Source: Pseudomonas crudilactis
GTDB lineage: Bacteria; Pseudomonadota; Gammaproteobacteria; Pseudomonadales; Pseudomonadaceae
Length of the DNA stretch: 64,000 bases
Assembly: GCF_013433315.1 (NCBI RefSeq)
Contig: NZ_WXVV01000025.1
Location: 1-64,000, forward strand
Direction of reading: 5' to 3'
Of this stretch, positions 40,385 to 48,937 are shown piece after piece. Made by a program: the position numbers and the translations under genes. Positions within the stretch are counted from its first letter, which is position 1; every line of letters begins with the position of its first letter. The notes beneath the pieces were generated by a model. It saw only the letters and a program-made list of their open reading frames with translations. It did no database searches and was not told the DNA's origin.

Positions 40385-41578
40385 TTAATTTCTGGAGGTT
40401 TTTCTGTCCGGTACTGCAGGCCCGGTTTGTTCACCCGTCAGGTGATTGAATTCGCCCAAATGAGTTGTTCCCAATTTGTCGTATTTTTCCACAGCGTTAC
40501 TTTTGTAATCCCATTCATAGATTCGACCTTTGCGATCTACCCACCGTGCTCGCTGCTTTCCGCCACCTTTGACCGATGATTTCGACTTTACTCTAACTGC
40601 GTCAGGGAAGGCCGGTAGTGTCTTTGGGTGGCCGTAGTAAACATGGTCGCGAGCCCGACTTAAAACGATGTAAACCGGCCGAATCCCAGAATGCGACGGA
40701 AAAACCAAAATAAAATCCCGATACTCTGGAGGATAAACCGGATTCACCAGTATCCCGTCCGCCGCTTTCGTCGGCGGATACACCCAGATATGCGGCGCCT
40801 GCGGTGCAGCCTCCAGCGCCGGAATGCCGAGGATGTCGGAGCCATCCACAGCCGGCGTCCAGATCAGTTCTACGCCTTCGCTCAAGTCAGCAATGAACTG
40901 GCTGTCACGCAACTTGAACTGCACGACATCAACCATTTCCCAATCGCGATTCTTGCCGGTGTAGAAACCGTAGCCCTTCAGACTGCCGTCGGCCTGCTGT
41001 TCGACCCTCAGCCGAACACGCGTTCGCGCCTGTTCAAGTCCACGCAGTTGTTCGTCGGTATAGAGCGCGCTGTCACCAAGGCTTGAGGGCATGAACAGCG
41101 CCACCAGGGTCACCAATGGCGTGATCACTGCGGTGGATATAACTGTGGGCAGTGCTTTGAAAGCCGAACCCGTCAACGCGAAACTGCCGAAGCCTGCCGG
41201 GATGGCCGTTGCACCGATTTTCTTGAGCGGAACTGCGCCGCTTTCATCCGCCTCACGCGCGCCCAGCAGAATCAGGTCGCCGTAATCCTTCAGGCTGTCA
41301 GTCGGCACCATCCCCGAAGGATTGGAGTAATCGATAATCGCATCCGGCAATTTGCAGGACTTGGCGAATACGCAGCCAGCGCGAACGGGATCGGCTTTTT
41401 TGACCGCCACCTCACGGCTGCGCTCGAAAGCATCCTGTCGGGCCAGCATGGCGTCGTAAGCGTTTTGTCTGGCGTCGCGCTCGGCCAGTTCAGTGGCCGT
41501 CATGTAGCGGTAGGTGACGTGATGCCCGTCGCCTTGCGGTGGGTTTTGAACCCGGGGAATGTCCTTGTTGCCAGCCAC
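40385..41578 (-). CDS. S-type-pyocin-domain toxin with colicin-E3-like C-terminal tip
   Basis: The 397-residue protein has an N-terminal linker (about 1-65), a CVFAKSCKLP motif (69-78), a hydrophobic segment (125-168), an S-type pyocin domain (about 180-310) and a C-terminal tip from about 323. The tip RWVDRKGRIYEWDYKSNAVE aligns without gaps to colicin E3 over 45 residues: D357, E364 and R392 match catalytic Asp, Glu and Arg, but the catalytic His is S360. There is no receptor-binding domain or signal peptide, and at 397 residues it is shorter than colicins, so a contact-dependent or type VI effector is possible. No VgrG or PAAR gene is nearby. The cognate immunity candidate follows at 10 nt. 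Confidence 0.85.
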   Translation of the reverse strand: MAGNKDIPRVQNPPQGDGHHVTYRYMTATELAERDARQNAYDAMLARQDAFERSREVAVKKADPVRAGCVFAKSCKLPDAIIDYSNPSGMVPTDSLKDYGDLILLGAREADESGAVPLKKIGATAIPAGFGSFALTGSAFKALPTVISTAVITPLVTLVALFMPSSLGDSALYTDEQLRGLEQARTRVRLRVEQQADGSLKGYGFYTGKNRDWEMVDVVQFKLRDSQFIADLSEGVELIWTPAVDGSDILGIPALEAAPQAPHIWVYPPTKAADGILVNPVYPPEYRDFILVFPSHSGIRPVYIVLSRARDHVYYGHPKTLPAFPDAVRVKSKSSVKGGGKQRARWVDRKGRIYEWDYKSNAVEKYDKLGTTHLGEFNHLTGEQTGPAVPDRKTSRN

Positions 41579-41717
41579 TGATCGTCCTTTCGCTCATCCA
41601 TCGACAGCCCTTCGCAAAGGGCTGCGCAACGTTAACGAAGCAGGAAAATGATGGCTGTAGGACGCGTCGCTAAAGACGTGGGGATTGTTCGCTGTGTAAC
41701 GGGAACGCAGGAAGTTT

Positions 41718-41744
41718 GTGGCGAGGGCGCTTGACCCTCGCCAC
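41718..41744. terminator. Hairpin between nhaA and the toxin gene
   Basis: A 10-bp perfect stem GTGGCGAGGG/CCCTCGCCAC with a 7-nt loop lies 6 nt beyond the nhaA stop codon (minus strand). A T-run is lacking. Confidence 0.55.
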
Positions 41745-41749
41745 AGAGG

Positions 41750-42934
41750 TTATATCGGTTGGGAGTTCTTGCGACTCGCCGCCGCCGTCACCGCATAACC
41801 AATCAACGCCGCCAGAATCGACCCGGTCAAAATCCCCATCCGGTCCATGCCAGCGTAATCACTTACACCAGGCTCAAACGCCAGTGAACCGACAAACAGG
41901 CTCATGGTGAAGCCAATGCCGCACAGGATCGCTACACCCATGACCTGGCCCCAGTTGGCGCCTTGGGGCAGGGTGGCGATGCCGATCTTGACGGCCAGCC
42001 AGGTCAGGCCGAATACACCGACGGTCTTGCCCAGCAGCAGGCCTACCGCAATGCCCATCGGCACGTGGTGAGTGAAGCTTTCGACAGTGACACCGCTCAG
42101 CGACAGGCCAGCGTTGGCGAAGGCGAACAGCGGCAGGATGCCGTAGGCCACCCACGGGTGCAGCGCGTGTTCGAGGGTCAGTAGTGGCGACGGCTCGGCG
42201 TTTTTCGTGCGCAATGGAATGCAGAAGGCCAGGGTTACGCCCGCCAGCGTGGCGTGGACACCGCTCTTGAGGACGCAGACCCAGAGGATCAAACCGATGA
42301 TCATGTACGGCCCAAGCTTGACCACCCCGAGCCGGTTCATCGCCACCAGCGCCGCGATGCACGCTGCCGCCAGACCCAGCGAAAGGGTCGAGAGTTCGCC
42401 GGAATAGAAAATTGCGATGATCACGATGGCGCCGAGGTCATCGATGATCGCCAAGGTCATCAGGAACAGTTTCAGCGATACCGGCACGCGCTTGCCGAGC
42501 AATGCCAGCACGCCGAGGGCGAAGGCAATGTCGGTGGCGGTCGGGATCGCCCACCCGTCGAGGGCTGCCGGATTGTCACGGTTGAGGAACCAGTAGATCA
42601 GCGCCGGCACCAGCATGCCGCCGATCGCGGCCGCACCGGGCAGGACGATCTGCGACGGCTTGGACAGCTGGCCGTCGAGGACTTCGCGCTTCACCTCCAG
42701 GCCGATGAGCAGGAAGAACATCGCCATCAGACCGTCGTTGATCCACAGCAGCAGAGGTTTAGCGATTTTCAACGCACCGATCTGCGCCACCACCGGAGTG
42801 TCGAGCAGGCCGGTATACAGCCACGACAGTGGCGAGTTGTTGATAATCAAAGCCAGGATGGCTGCGGCGATCAATAACAGACCGCTGGCAGCTTCCAACT
42901 GAAAGAAACGCGTGAAAGTGCTACGCAGAGGCAA
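41750..42934 (-). CDS. nhaA: Na+/H+ antiporter NhaA
   Basis: The 394-residue inner-membrane antiporter exchanges Na+ or Li+ for protons and sets sodium tolerance at alkaline pH. Twelve hydrophobic helices are evident. The paired catalytic aspartates of helix V are in the run AIIDDLGAIVIIAIFY, and TDIAFALG is the conserved helix IV stretch. It is transcribed alone, with 249 bp upstream of it before the divergent PLP gene. Confidence 0.95.
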   Translation of the reverse strand: MPLRSTFTRFFQLEAASGLLLIAAAILALIINNSPLSWLYTGLLDTPVVAQIGALKIAKPLLLWINDGLMAMFFLLIGLEVKREVLDGQLSKPSQIVLPGAAAIGGMLVPALIYWFLNRDNPAALDGWAIPTATDIAFALGVLALLGKRVPVSLKLFLMTLAIIDDLGAIVIIAIFYSGELSTLSLGLAAACIAALVAMNRLGVVKLGPYMIIGLILWVCVLKSGVHATLAGVTLAFCIPLRTKNAEPSPLLTLEHALHPWVAYGILPLFAFANAGLSLSGVTVESFTHHVPMGIAVGLLLGKTVGVFGLTWLAVKIGIATLPQGANWGQVMGVAILCGIGFTMSLFVGSLAFEPGVSDYAGMDRMGILTGSILAALIGYAVTAAASRKNSQPI

Positions 42935-43183
42935 GGTCGCTCTCCATCGATAAAGTCAAAGGTGGGACACCCTAACCCGTACTGTTAGTTGTTAAAACAA
43001 AAGTTATATTCTTTTTTGTTATATGGCGTTACAAGGTGTCTGGCTCAAGCCACGCTGAGCCTAGCAGTTGCCGGACATATTGAGACTCAGCTGTATCTGT
43101 GCGCGCTATAGGATTTTTCCTAAGCTGATGAGTGAGCCTTTCGAACAGCTTCATCTCCTGCCGATTCAACGAGAACCATCACC

Positions 43184-44278
43184 ATGAGCGACAACCGACA
43201 GTGGGCCCGCGAAGCGATCCGCATCATCGAAGCGGATTTTCAGCGCAGCGCCGACACCCACCTGATCCCTTTGCCGCTGCCAGGTTTTGCGGGCATCGAG
43301 TTGTACTTCAAGGATGAGTCCAGCCACCCGACTGGCAGTCTCAAACATCGCTTGGCCCGCTCGCTGTTTCTTTATGCGCTGTGTAACGGCTGGTTGAAGC
43401 CCGGCGCGCCGGTGATCGAGGCGTCCAGCGGTTCAACGGCGATTTCCGAGGCGTATTTCGCGCGGATGCTCGGTTTGCCGTTCATTGCGGTGATGCCGGC
43501 GACCACCTCCAAAGAGAAGATTGCGCAGATCGCTTTTTACGGTGGCCAGAGCCACTTGGTGAAAGATCCGACGCAGATCTACGCCGAGTCCGAGCGTCTG
43601 GCCCGCGAACATGGCGGTCACTTCATCGACCAGTTCACCTACGCCGAACGTGCCACTGACTGGCGGGCGAACAACAACATTGCTGAATCGATCTTCCAGC
43701 AGATGCGCTACGAGAAACATCCGGAACCGAGCTGGCTGATTTCCAGCCCCGGCACCGGCGGCACCACCGCAACGCTTGGCCGTTACGTGCGCTATCGCCA
43801 GCATTGCACCCGCGTGTTGTGTGCCGATGCCGAGCGTTCGGTGTTCTTTGATTATTACCAGACGGGTGATGCCAGTTTGCGTCTGGATTGCGGTTCGCGC
43901 ATTGAAGGCATTGGCCGGCCGCGGGTTGAAGCGTCGTTTCTGCCCAAGGTGATCGATGCGATGGTCAAAGTGCCTGACGCCTTGTCGCTGGCGGCCATGC
44001 ACTATCTGGCGCAACGTCTGGGACGGCATGTTGGCGGCTCGAGCGGGACCAATCTGATCGGCGCCTTGATGGCGGCGCAACAGATGAAAGCAGCGGGGGA
44101 GTCGGGGTCGATCGTGGCGATATTGTGCGATGGTGGCGAGCGTTATGCCGACACCTATTACGATCAGGATTGGCTGAAGGCGCAGGGTTATGAGTTGAGT
44201 GGGTTGATCGACGCGGTGGCTGCGAGTGCCGAGCGGGGGGAGCTGCTGCCGACCTCAGTCCTGCGCGCCAATATCTGA
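43184..44278 (+). CDS. PLP-dependent cysteine synthase-fold enzyme
   Basis: This 364-residue fold type II PLP enzyme binds the cofactor at K54 in HPTGSLKHR. The substrate loop is EASSGSTAIS, and the phosphate-binding loop reads SSPGTGGTTATLGRY. A conserved SSGTNLIGAL segment and a C-terminal DGGERYADTYYD follow. It resembles the cysteine synthase/L-cysteine desulfhydrase (Cds1-like) group that makes or breaks down cysteine, rather than CysK or CysM. It is monocistronic, with REPs downstream and no cys genes beside it. Confidence 0.85.
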   Translation: MSDNRQWAREAIRIIEADFQRSADTHLIPLPLPGFAGIELYFKDESSHPTGSLKHRLARSLFLYALCNGWLKPGAPVIEASSGSTAISEAYFARMLGLPFIAVMPATTSKEKIAQIAFYGGQSHLVKDPTQIYAESERLAREHGGHFIDQFTYAERATDWRANNNIAESIFQQMRYEKHPEPSWLISSPGTGGTTATLGRYVRYRQHCTRVLCADAERSVFFDYYQTGDASLRLDCGSRIEGIGRPRVEASFLPKVIDAMVKVPDALSLAAMHYLAQRLGRHVGGSSGTNLIGALMAAQQMKAAGESGSIVAILCDGGERYADTYYDQDWLKAQGYELSGLIDAVAASAERGELLPTSVLRANI

Positions 44279-44296
44279 AGAAACGCAAAAACCAAT

Positions 44297-44389
44297 GTGG
44301 GAGCGAGCTTGCTCGCGAAGGCATCATCTCATTCAACATCATCATTGACTGAAATAGCGCTTTCGCGAGCAAGCTCGCTCCCACAGGGT
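44297..44389. repeat. REP pair
   Basis: GGGAGCGAGCTTGCTCGCGA (about 44299-44318) faces TCGCGAGCAAGCTCGCTCCC (about 44362-44381) between two convergent genes. Same family as at 24.7 and 54.3 kb. Confidence 0.85.
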
Positions 44390-44414
44390 TTTGTGTTGGG
44401 TCAGCGAGTGCTGA

Positions 44415-46028
44415 TCAAGCTTCGAGGCCGAGAATATCGCGCGCCACGGCTTCTGCGATGCGAATCCCGTCCACACCCGCCGACAGAATCCCGCCCGCAT
44501 AACCCGCGCCTTCACCGGCCGGGAACAAGCCCTTCACGTTCATGCTCTGCAAAGATTCGTTACGCGTGATGCGCAGCGGCGATGAAGTACGCGTCTCGAT
44601 CCCGGTCAACACCGCATCGTGCAGCGAGTAGCCGCGAATCTGCTTTTCGAACGCCGGCAACGCTTCACGAATCGCTTCGATGGCGAAATCCGGTAGAGCC
44701 AAGGCCAGATCGCCCAGCGCCACCCCCGGTTTGTACGACGGCTCGACTTCACCCAGCTCGGTCGAAGGAATGTCGTTGATGAAGTCGCCCACCAGTTGCG
44801 CCGGCGCCTTGTAATCGCTGCCACCCAGAATGAACGCGTGGGATTCCAGGCGTTCCTGCAACTCGATGCCTGCCAGCGGGCCGCCCGGATAATCGACTTC
44901 CGGGGTGATGCCGACGACGATGCCGGAGTTGGCGTTGCGCTCGTTACGCGAGTACTGGCTCATGCCGTTAGTGACCACGCGGTTCGGCTCGGAAGTCGCC
45001 GCGACCACGGTGCCGCCCGGGCACATGCAGAAGCTGTAGACCGAGCGGCCGTTCTTGGCGTGGTGCACCAGTTTGTAGTCGGCGGCACCGAGTTTCGGGT
45101 GGCCTGCGTACTTGCCCAGACGCGCGCGGTCGATCAGCGATTGCGGGTGTTCTATGCGGAAACCCACCGAGAACGGTTTGGCTTCCATGAACACGCCACG
45201 GCTGTGGAGCATGCGGAAAGTGTCGCGGGCGCTGTGGCCGAGGGCCAGAACCACGTGTTTGGAATGCAGGGTTTCGCCGCTGGCCAATTGCACGCCAACC
45301 AGTTGGCCGTCTTCGATCAGCACGTCGGTGACGCGTTCCTGGAAGCGCACTTCGCCGCCCAGTTCGCGGATCTGCTCGCGCATGTTTTCAACCATGCCGG
45401 TCAGGCGGAACGTACCGATGTGCGGTTTGCTGACGTAGAGGATTTCTTCCGGCGCGCCGGCCTTGACGAACTCGTGCAGGACTTTGCGGCCGAGGAACTT
45501 CGGGTCCTTGATCTGGCTGTACAGCTTGCCGTCGGAGAACGTGCCCGCGCCGCCTTCGCCGAACTGCACGTTGGATTCCGGGTTGAGTACGCTTTTACGC
45601 CACAGGCCCCAAGTGTCCTTGGTGCGCTGACGGACTTCGGTGCCACGCTCGAGGACGATCGGCTTGAAGCCCATTTGTGCCAGCAGCAGGCCGGCGAAGA
45701 TCCCGCACGGGCCGAAACCGACGACGATCGGGCGCTGGCTCAGGTCGCTCGGCGCCTGACCGACGAATTTGTAGCTGACATCCGGCGCCACGTTGACGTT
45801 ACGGTCGTCGGCGAACTTGCCCAACACTTTCGCCTCGTCGCGCACTTCGAGGTCGATGGTGTAGATGAAGCACAGTTCGGAGGACTTTTTGCGCGCATCG
45901 TAGCTGCGCTTGAACAAGGTGAAATCGAGCAAGTCATCGCTGGCGATGCCCAGGCGCTGCACGATGGCAGGGCGCAGGTCTTCTTCGGGATGGTCGATTG
46001 GCAGCTTGAGTTCAGTGATTCGTAACAT
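44415..46028 (-). CDS. NAD(P)/FAD-dependent oxidoreductase (COG2509 type)
   Basis: The 537-residue flavoprotein begins MLRITELKLPIDHPEEDLR with a small alpha/beta domain of about 95 residues. A dinucleotide-binding motif VVGFGPCGIFAG follows, and the run VFPAGEGAGYAGGILSAG near the C-terminus is the FAD-binding end. The family acts as an uncharacterised FAD-dependent dehydrogenase. A start 30 nt upstream (MCAPRTRILA) is in frame, but the shorter one is the usual N-terminus. It ends near the REP pair. Confidence 0.86.
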   Translation of the reverse strand: MLRITELKLPIDHPEEDLRPAIVQRLGIASDDLLDFTLFKRSYDARKKSSELCFIYTIDLEVRDEAKVLGKFADDRNVNVAPDVSYKFVGQAPSDLSQRPIVVGFGPCGIFAGLLLAQMGFKPIVLERGTEVRQRTKDTWGLWRKSVLNPESNVQFGEGGAGTFSDGKLYSQIKDPKFLGRKVLHEFVKAGAPEEILYVSKPHIGTFRLTGMVENMREQIRELGGEVRFQERVTDVLIEDGQLVGVQLASGETLHSKHVVLALGHSARDTFRMLHSRGVFMEAKPFSVGFRIEHPQSLIDRARLGKYAGHPKLGAADYKLVHHAKNGRSVYSFCMCPGGTVVAATSEPNRVVTNGMSQYSRNERNANSGIVVGITPEVDYPGGPLAGIELQERLESHAFILGGSDYKAPAQLVGDFINDIPSTELGEVEPSYKPGVALGDLALALPDFAIEAIREALPAFEKQIRGYSLHDAVLTGIETRTSSPLRITRNESLQSMNVKGLFPAGEGAGYAGGILSAGVDGIRIAEAVARDILGLEA

Positions 46029-46125
46029 GGCGAGGATCCGGGTTCGCGGGGCGCACAACTGCGCCAGGGCGTTTGAAGGCCGCGATTATAAGCCGCAAAG
46101 GCCGGATCCGGTGAGGCTAAAACGC

Positions 46126-46779
46126 TCAGTCGTTGCGCGATCCGCCGAAATACCCGCAACCGCGCTGCACCTGGCCGTCGATGCGCAACTCGGCGCTCAT
46201 GTGCTGCACGCTGCCGGTGCTGCTGTCGACGCAGCGCTGAGGCGCGACCCACAATTCGATGCGCTGGTTGTTGGCTTCGCTGCTCAGATTGAAGCGACCG
46301 TCGCCCAGTTGTTCTTCAACATAGGGTACGGCGAGTGGCGGCTGGCCTTCACGGTCGATGACCATGCCTTTGCCGCTGACTTTGACATTCCACTCCGGGC
46401 CATGGCCGGTGGCGCGCAGGATCAGCAGTTTGAAGTTGGGGTCATCGCAGGCTGTGCCGGAACGCTCGACGCGGTACAGCTGAGTCAGATCGAGACGGTC
46501 GCCAGCGACCTTGCCGCGCACATCGGCGAACAGCTTGCCTTGCTCATCAGCGAGCGTCGCGGCTTCTTGCAGAATGCTGGTACCACCGATGTCATTGACG
46601 ACGAGCTGGCGCTGCTCCTGACATGGCTGGAACACCAGTTTGCCGTCAGCGGCGGTCAGTTGCCCCTGCATCCGCGTCTGCCCGACGTGCGAGGCACTTT
46701 CTCGCTGGCCATCGAACAACTGGCAAGCGGCAAACAACGGCAGCAGGGCAACAAGGACTAACGAACGGGCAACACGCAT
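46126..46779 (-). CDS. COG3650-type lipoprotein
   Basis: From MRVARSLVLVALLPLFAAC the precursor has 217 residues with a lipobox at FAAC (C19). An N-terminal copper-resistance/NlpE-like beta domain (about 35-110) and a second domain ending in four conserved Cys-containing segments (CDDPNFKLL, RCVDSSTG, GCGYFGG) are seen. The latter matches COG3650, an uncharacterised envelope family. It precedes the flavoprotein gene on the same strand with a roughly 100-nt gap. Confidence 0.8.
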   Translation of the reverse strand: MRVARSLVLVALLPLFAACQLFDGQRESASHVGQTRMQGQLTAADGKLVFQPCQEQRQLVVNDIGGTSILQEAATLADEQGKLFADVRGKVAGDRLDLTQLYRVERSGTACDDPNFKLLILRATGHGPEWNVKVSGKGMVIDREGQPPLAVPYVEEQLGDGRFNLSSEANNQRIELWVAPQRCVDSSTGSVQHMSAELRIDGQVQRGCGYFGGSRND

Positions 46780-46918
46780 CTTCGGCTCTCCAGACAAGTG
46801 TCGCCACGTTACTGAGGCTGGCTGTCGATCACAAGTTTTGTCTGGCCACTATTGAGTCGGGTTTAGGGGCACCGCATAGTCTCGCGCTTGTCTTGTTGGA
46901 TAGATCAAGGAGCACTTC

Positions 46919-47266
46919 ATGCAATGGAAGGTCGCGATATTGCTATTGGTAACGGTCTGCGCTGGCACCAGCCACGCCGCTGATCTGGATTTTTCCTCAG
47001 CGGCTGATTTCACCAGGATGGAAATTCTGCTCAAGGATGATCAGGGTGCCCATCCGGACCTTGTTCAGCTCTCCGTTACCCTTGCTCCCGAAGCGGCCGC
47101 GCGGGCCAAGACCACAAGTCGTGAAGCGCTGGGCCAGCCATTGAACCTGTCAATCAATGGCCAGCACGTTTCAACAACGACAGTGCATTCGGAGCTCGGT
47201 GAGTTGCTCAGGATCGTGATGCCGCGCCATGTTGCCAAAAGCCTCCTACCGACCTTGATCGAGTAA
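46919..47266 (+). CDS. Periplasmic protein with a SecD P1-head-like fold
   Basis: This 115-residue precursor has a Sec signal peptide (MQWKVAILLLVTVCAGTSHA). The mature 95 residues contain LSVTLAPEAAARAKTTSREALGQPLNLSINGQHVST (quoted in short pieces: LSVTLAPEAAARAKTTSREA, about 52-71, and LGQPLNLSINGQ). That order, a LxxEAAxxF/K run, then an alpha helix, then a beta-turn and a hydrophobic strand, recalls the first periplasmic domain of SecD. It is not membrane anchored. I would call it a conserved secreted protein; the SecD link is inferred from pattern only. Confidence 0.6.
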   Translation: MQWKVAILLLVTVCAGTSHAADLDFSSAADFTRMEILLKDDQGAHPDLVQLSVTLAPEAAARAKTTSREALGQPLNLSINGQHVSTTTVHSELGELLRIVMPRHVAKSLLPTLIE

Positions 47267-47273
47267 ATGCAGC

Positions 47274-47873
47274 TCAGCCAACATGAAACGTCTGACCGGT
47301 TTGCAGGCCTTCAACACTTTTCGCGTAGGCCAATGCCACATCCGCCGCAGGAACCGGCTTGTAGCCACGGAAATACGGGGCGTAGCTACCCATGGCTTCG
47401 AGCAGTACGGTCGGGCTGATCGAGTTCACTCGCAGGCCGCGCGGCAATTCGATGGCGGCCGCGCGGACGAAGCTGTCGAGGGCGCCGTTGACCAGCGCTG
47501 CCGAGGCGCCGCTGCGGATCGGATCGTGGCTGAGTACGCCGGTGGTAAAGGTGAATGACGCGCCGTCATTGGCGAATTCGCGACCGATCAGCAGCAGATT
47601 GACCTGGCCCATCAGTTTGTCTTTGAGGCCGAGGGAGAAGCTGCCTTCATTCATCTCACCCAGCGGGGCGAAAGTCACGTTGCCCGCCGCGCACACCAGT
47701 GCATCGAACTTGCCGGTCTGTTCGAACAACTTGCGGATCGATGCGCTGTCACTGATATCGACATTGAAATCGCCGCTGTTGCGACCGATACGAATGACGT
47801 CGTGGCGTTGCGAGAGTTCTTTGTCCACCGCCGAACCAATGGTGCCGCCAGCGCCTATCAACAGAATCTTCAT
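47274..47873 (-). CDS. Short-chain dehydrogenase/reductase
   Basis: The 199-residue protein starts MKILLIGAGGTIGSAVDKEL, behind a GAGG ribosome binding site. The Rossmann motif is GAGGTIG. The central strand is NAG-like as CAAGNVT. The usual YxxxK catalytic pair is not present: where Y-x-x-x-K should fall the sequence reads SAALVNGALDSFVRA. It is therefore an atypical SDR that may bind NAD(P) without classical catalysis. It diverges from a LysR gene, its likely regulator. Confidence 0.82.
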   Translation of the reverse strand: MKILLIGAGGTIGSAVDKELSQRHDVIRIGRNSGDFNVDISDSASIRKLFEQTGKFDALVCAAGNVTFAPLGEMNEGSFSLGLKDKLMGQVNLLLIGREFANDGASFTFTTGVLSHDPIRSGASAALVNGALDSFVRAAAIELPRGLRVNSISPTVLLEAMGSYAPYFRGYKPVPAADVALAYAKSVEGLQTGQTFHVG

Positions 47874-47977
47874 CGAGCTGTACCTCAAGTGATTGAACGA
47901 GGTTTCAGTCTAGAGTGGTTTTTTCTGCGGATAAGCGCACTAATAGGCAACCTTTGGTTTTCAAATGGAAACAATCC

Positions 47978-48892
47978 ATGAGCGAAATGGATGATCTGGC
48001 GGCGTTCGCGGTGTTGATCGAGGCCGGCAGTTTCACCCTGGCGGCGCAGCAGTTGGGCTGCAGCAAGGGGCAATTGTCCAAGCGCATCAGCCAGCTCGAA
48101 GCACAGTTTTCCGTCGTCTTGCTGCAACGCACCACCCGGCGCTTGAGCCTGACCGCGGCGGGCGCGGCATTGTTGCCGCAAGCGCAGGCGCTTGTAGTCC
48201 AGGTCGAAAAAGCGCGTCAGGCATTGGCGCGATTGAAGGACGACATGGCCGGTCCGGTACGCATGACGGTGCCGGTTTCACTGGGGGAAACCTTCTTTGA
48301 CGGTCTGCTGTTGGAGTTCTCGCATCAATATCCCGAGGTGCAGATCGAGCTGGAGCTGAACAACAGTTACCGCGATCTGTCACGGGACGGCTTTGATCTG
48401 GCGATCCGCAGCGAAGTGGCCAATGACGAACGACTGGTCGCCAAGCCGTTACTTGCCTGGCAGGAAATGACCTGCGCCAGCCCGGCGTATCTCGAGCGTT
48501 TCGGTGAACCGCTGACGCCACAGGCACTGGCCGAGCATCGCTGCTTGCTCAACAGCCACTACAGCGGACGTGAGGAATGGCTGTATCACCAGCAGCATGA
48601 ATTGTTACGGGTGCGAGTATCAGGACCGTTTGCCAGCAACCATTACAACTTGCTGAAGAAAGCCGCACTCAGTGGCGCCGGGATTGCGAGGTTACCTTCC
48701 TACTTGCTGCAGGCGGAATTGGCTGACGGCCGATTGCGCTGGCTCCTGCGCGATTTTCAGACCCGGCGCATGCCGATGTACCTGGTGCATCCGTATCAGG
48801 GCGGATTGCCGAAGCGCACGCAGGTGCTCGCGGATTATCTGATCGGCTGGTTCAAGCGCAGCGGCGAAGCGCTGGATCGACTTCAGCGCTGA
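47978..48892 (+). CDS. LysR-type transcriptional regulator
   Basis: This 304-residue protein has a winged helix-turn-helix at about residues 3-62 (DLAAFAVLIEAGSFTLAAQQ, LGCSKGQLSKRISQLE) and a two-lobed effector-binding domain after about 90. The start ATG lies 7 nt after GGA. It is divergently transcribed from the SDR gene 104 bp away, the usual setting in which a LysR protein controls its neighbour. The CrgA/AaeR-like subfamily fits; the inducer is unknown. Confidence 0.9.
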   Translation: MSEMDDLAAFAVLIEAGSFTLAAQQLGCSKGQLSKRISQLEAQFSVVLLQRTTRRLSLTAAGAALLPQAQALVVQVEKARQALARLKDDMAGPVRMTVPVSLGETFFDGLLLEFSHQYPEVQIELELNNSYRDLSRDGFDLAIRSEVANDERLVAKPLLAWQEMTCASPAYLERFGEPLTPQALAEHRCLLNSHYSGREEWLYHQQHELLRVRVSGPFASNHYNLLKKAALSGAGIARLPSYLLQAELADGRLRWLLRDFQTRRMPMYLVHPYQGGLPKRTQVLADYLIGWFKRSGEALDRLQR

Positions 48893-48901
48893 CTTCATTC
48901 T

Positions 48902-48930
48902 CCTGTGGGAGCAGGCTCGCTCCCACAAGG
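48902..48930. repeat. Single compact REP
   Basis: CCTGTGGGAGCAGGCTCGCT and its overlapping inverse CGAGCCTGC form one folded REP unit between the LysR gene and the bufferin operon 3' end. It may act as an intergenic hairpin. Confidence 0.65.
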
Positions 48931-48937
48931 ATTTTGT

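Noticed and set aside
41579..41717. Possible VgrG, PAAR or Hcp gene next to the toxin
   Set aside because: None is present; the gap holds only non-coding sequence, so delivery by a type VI system is not supported by neighbours.
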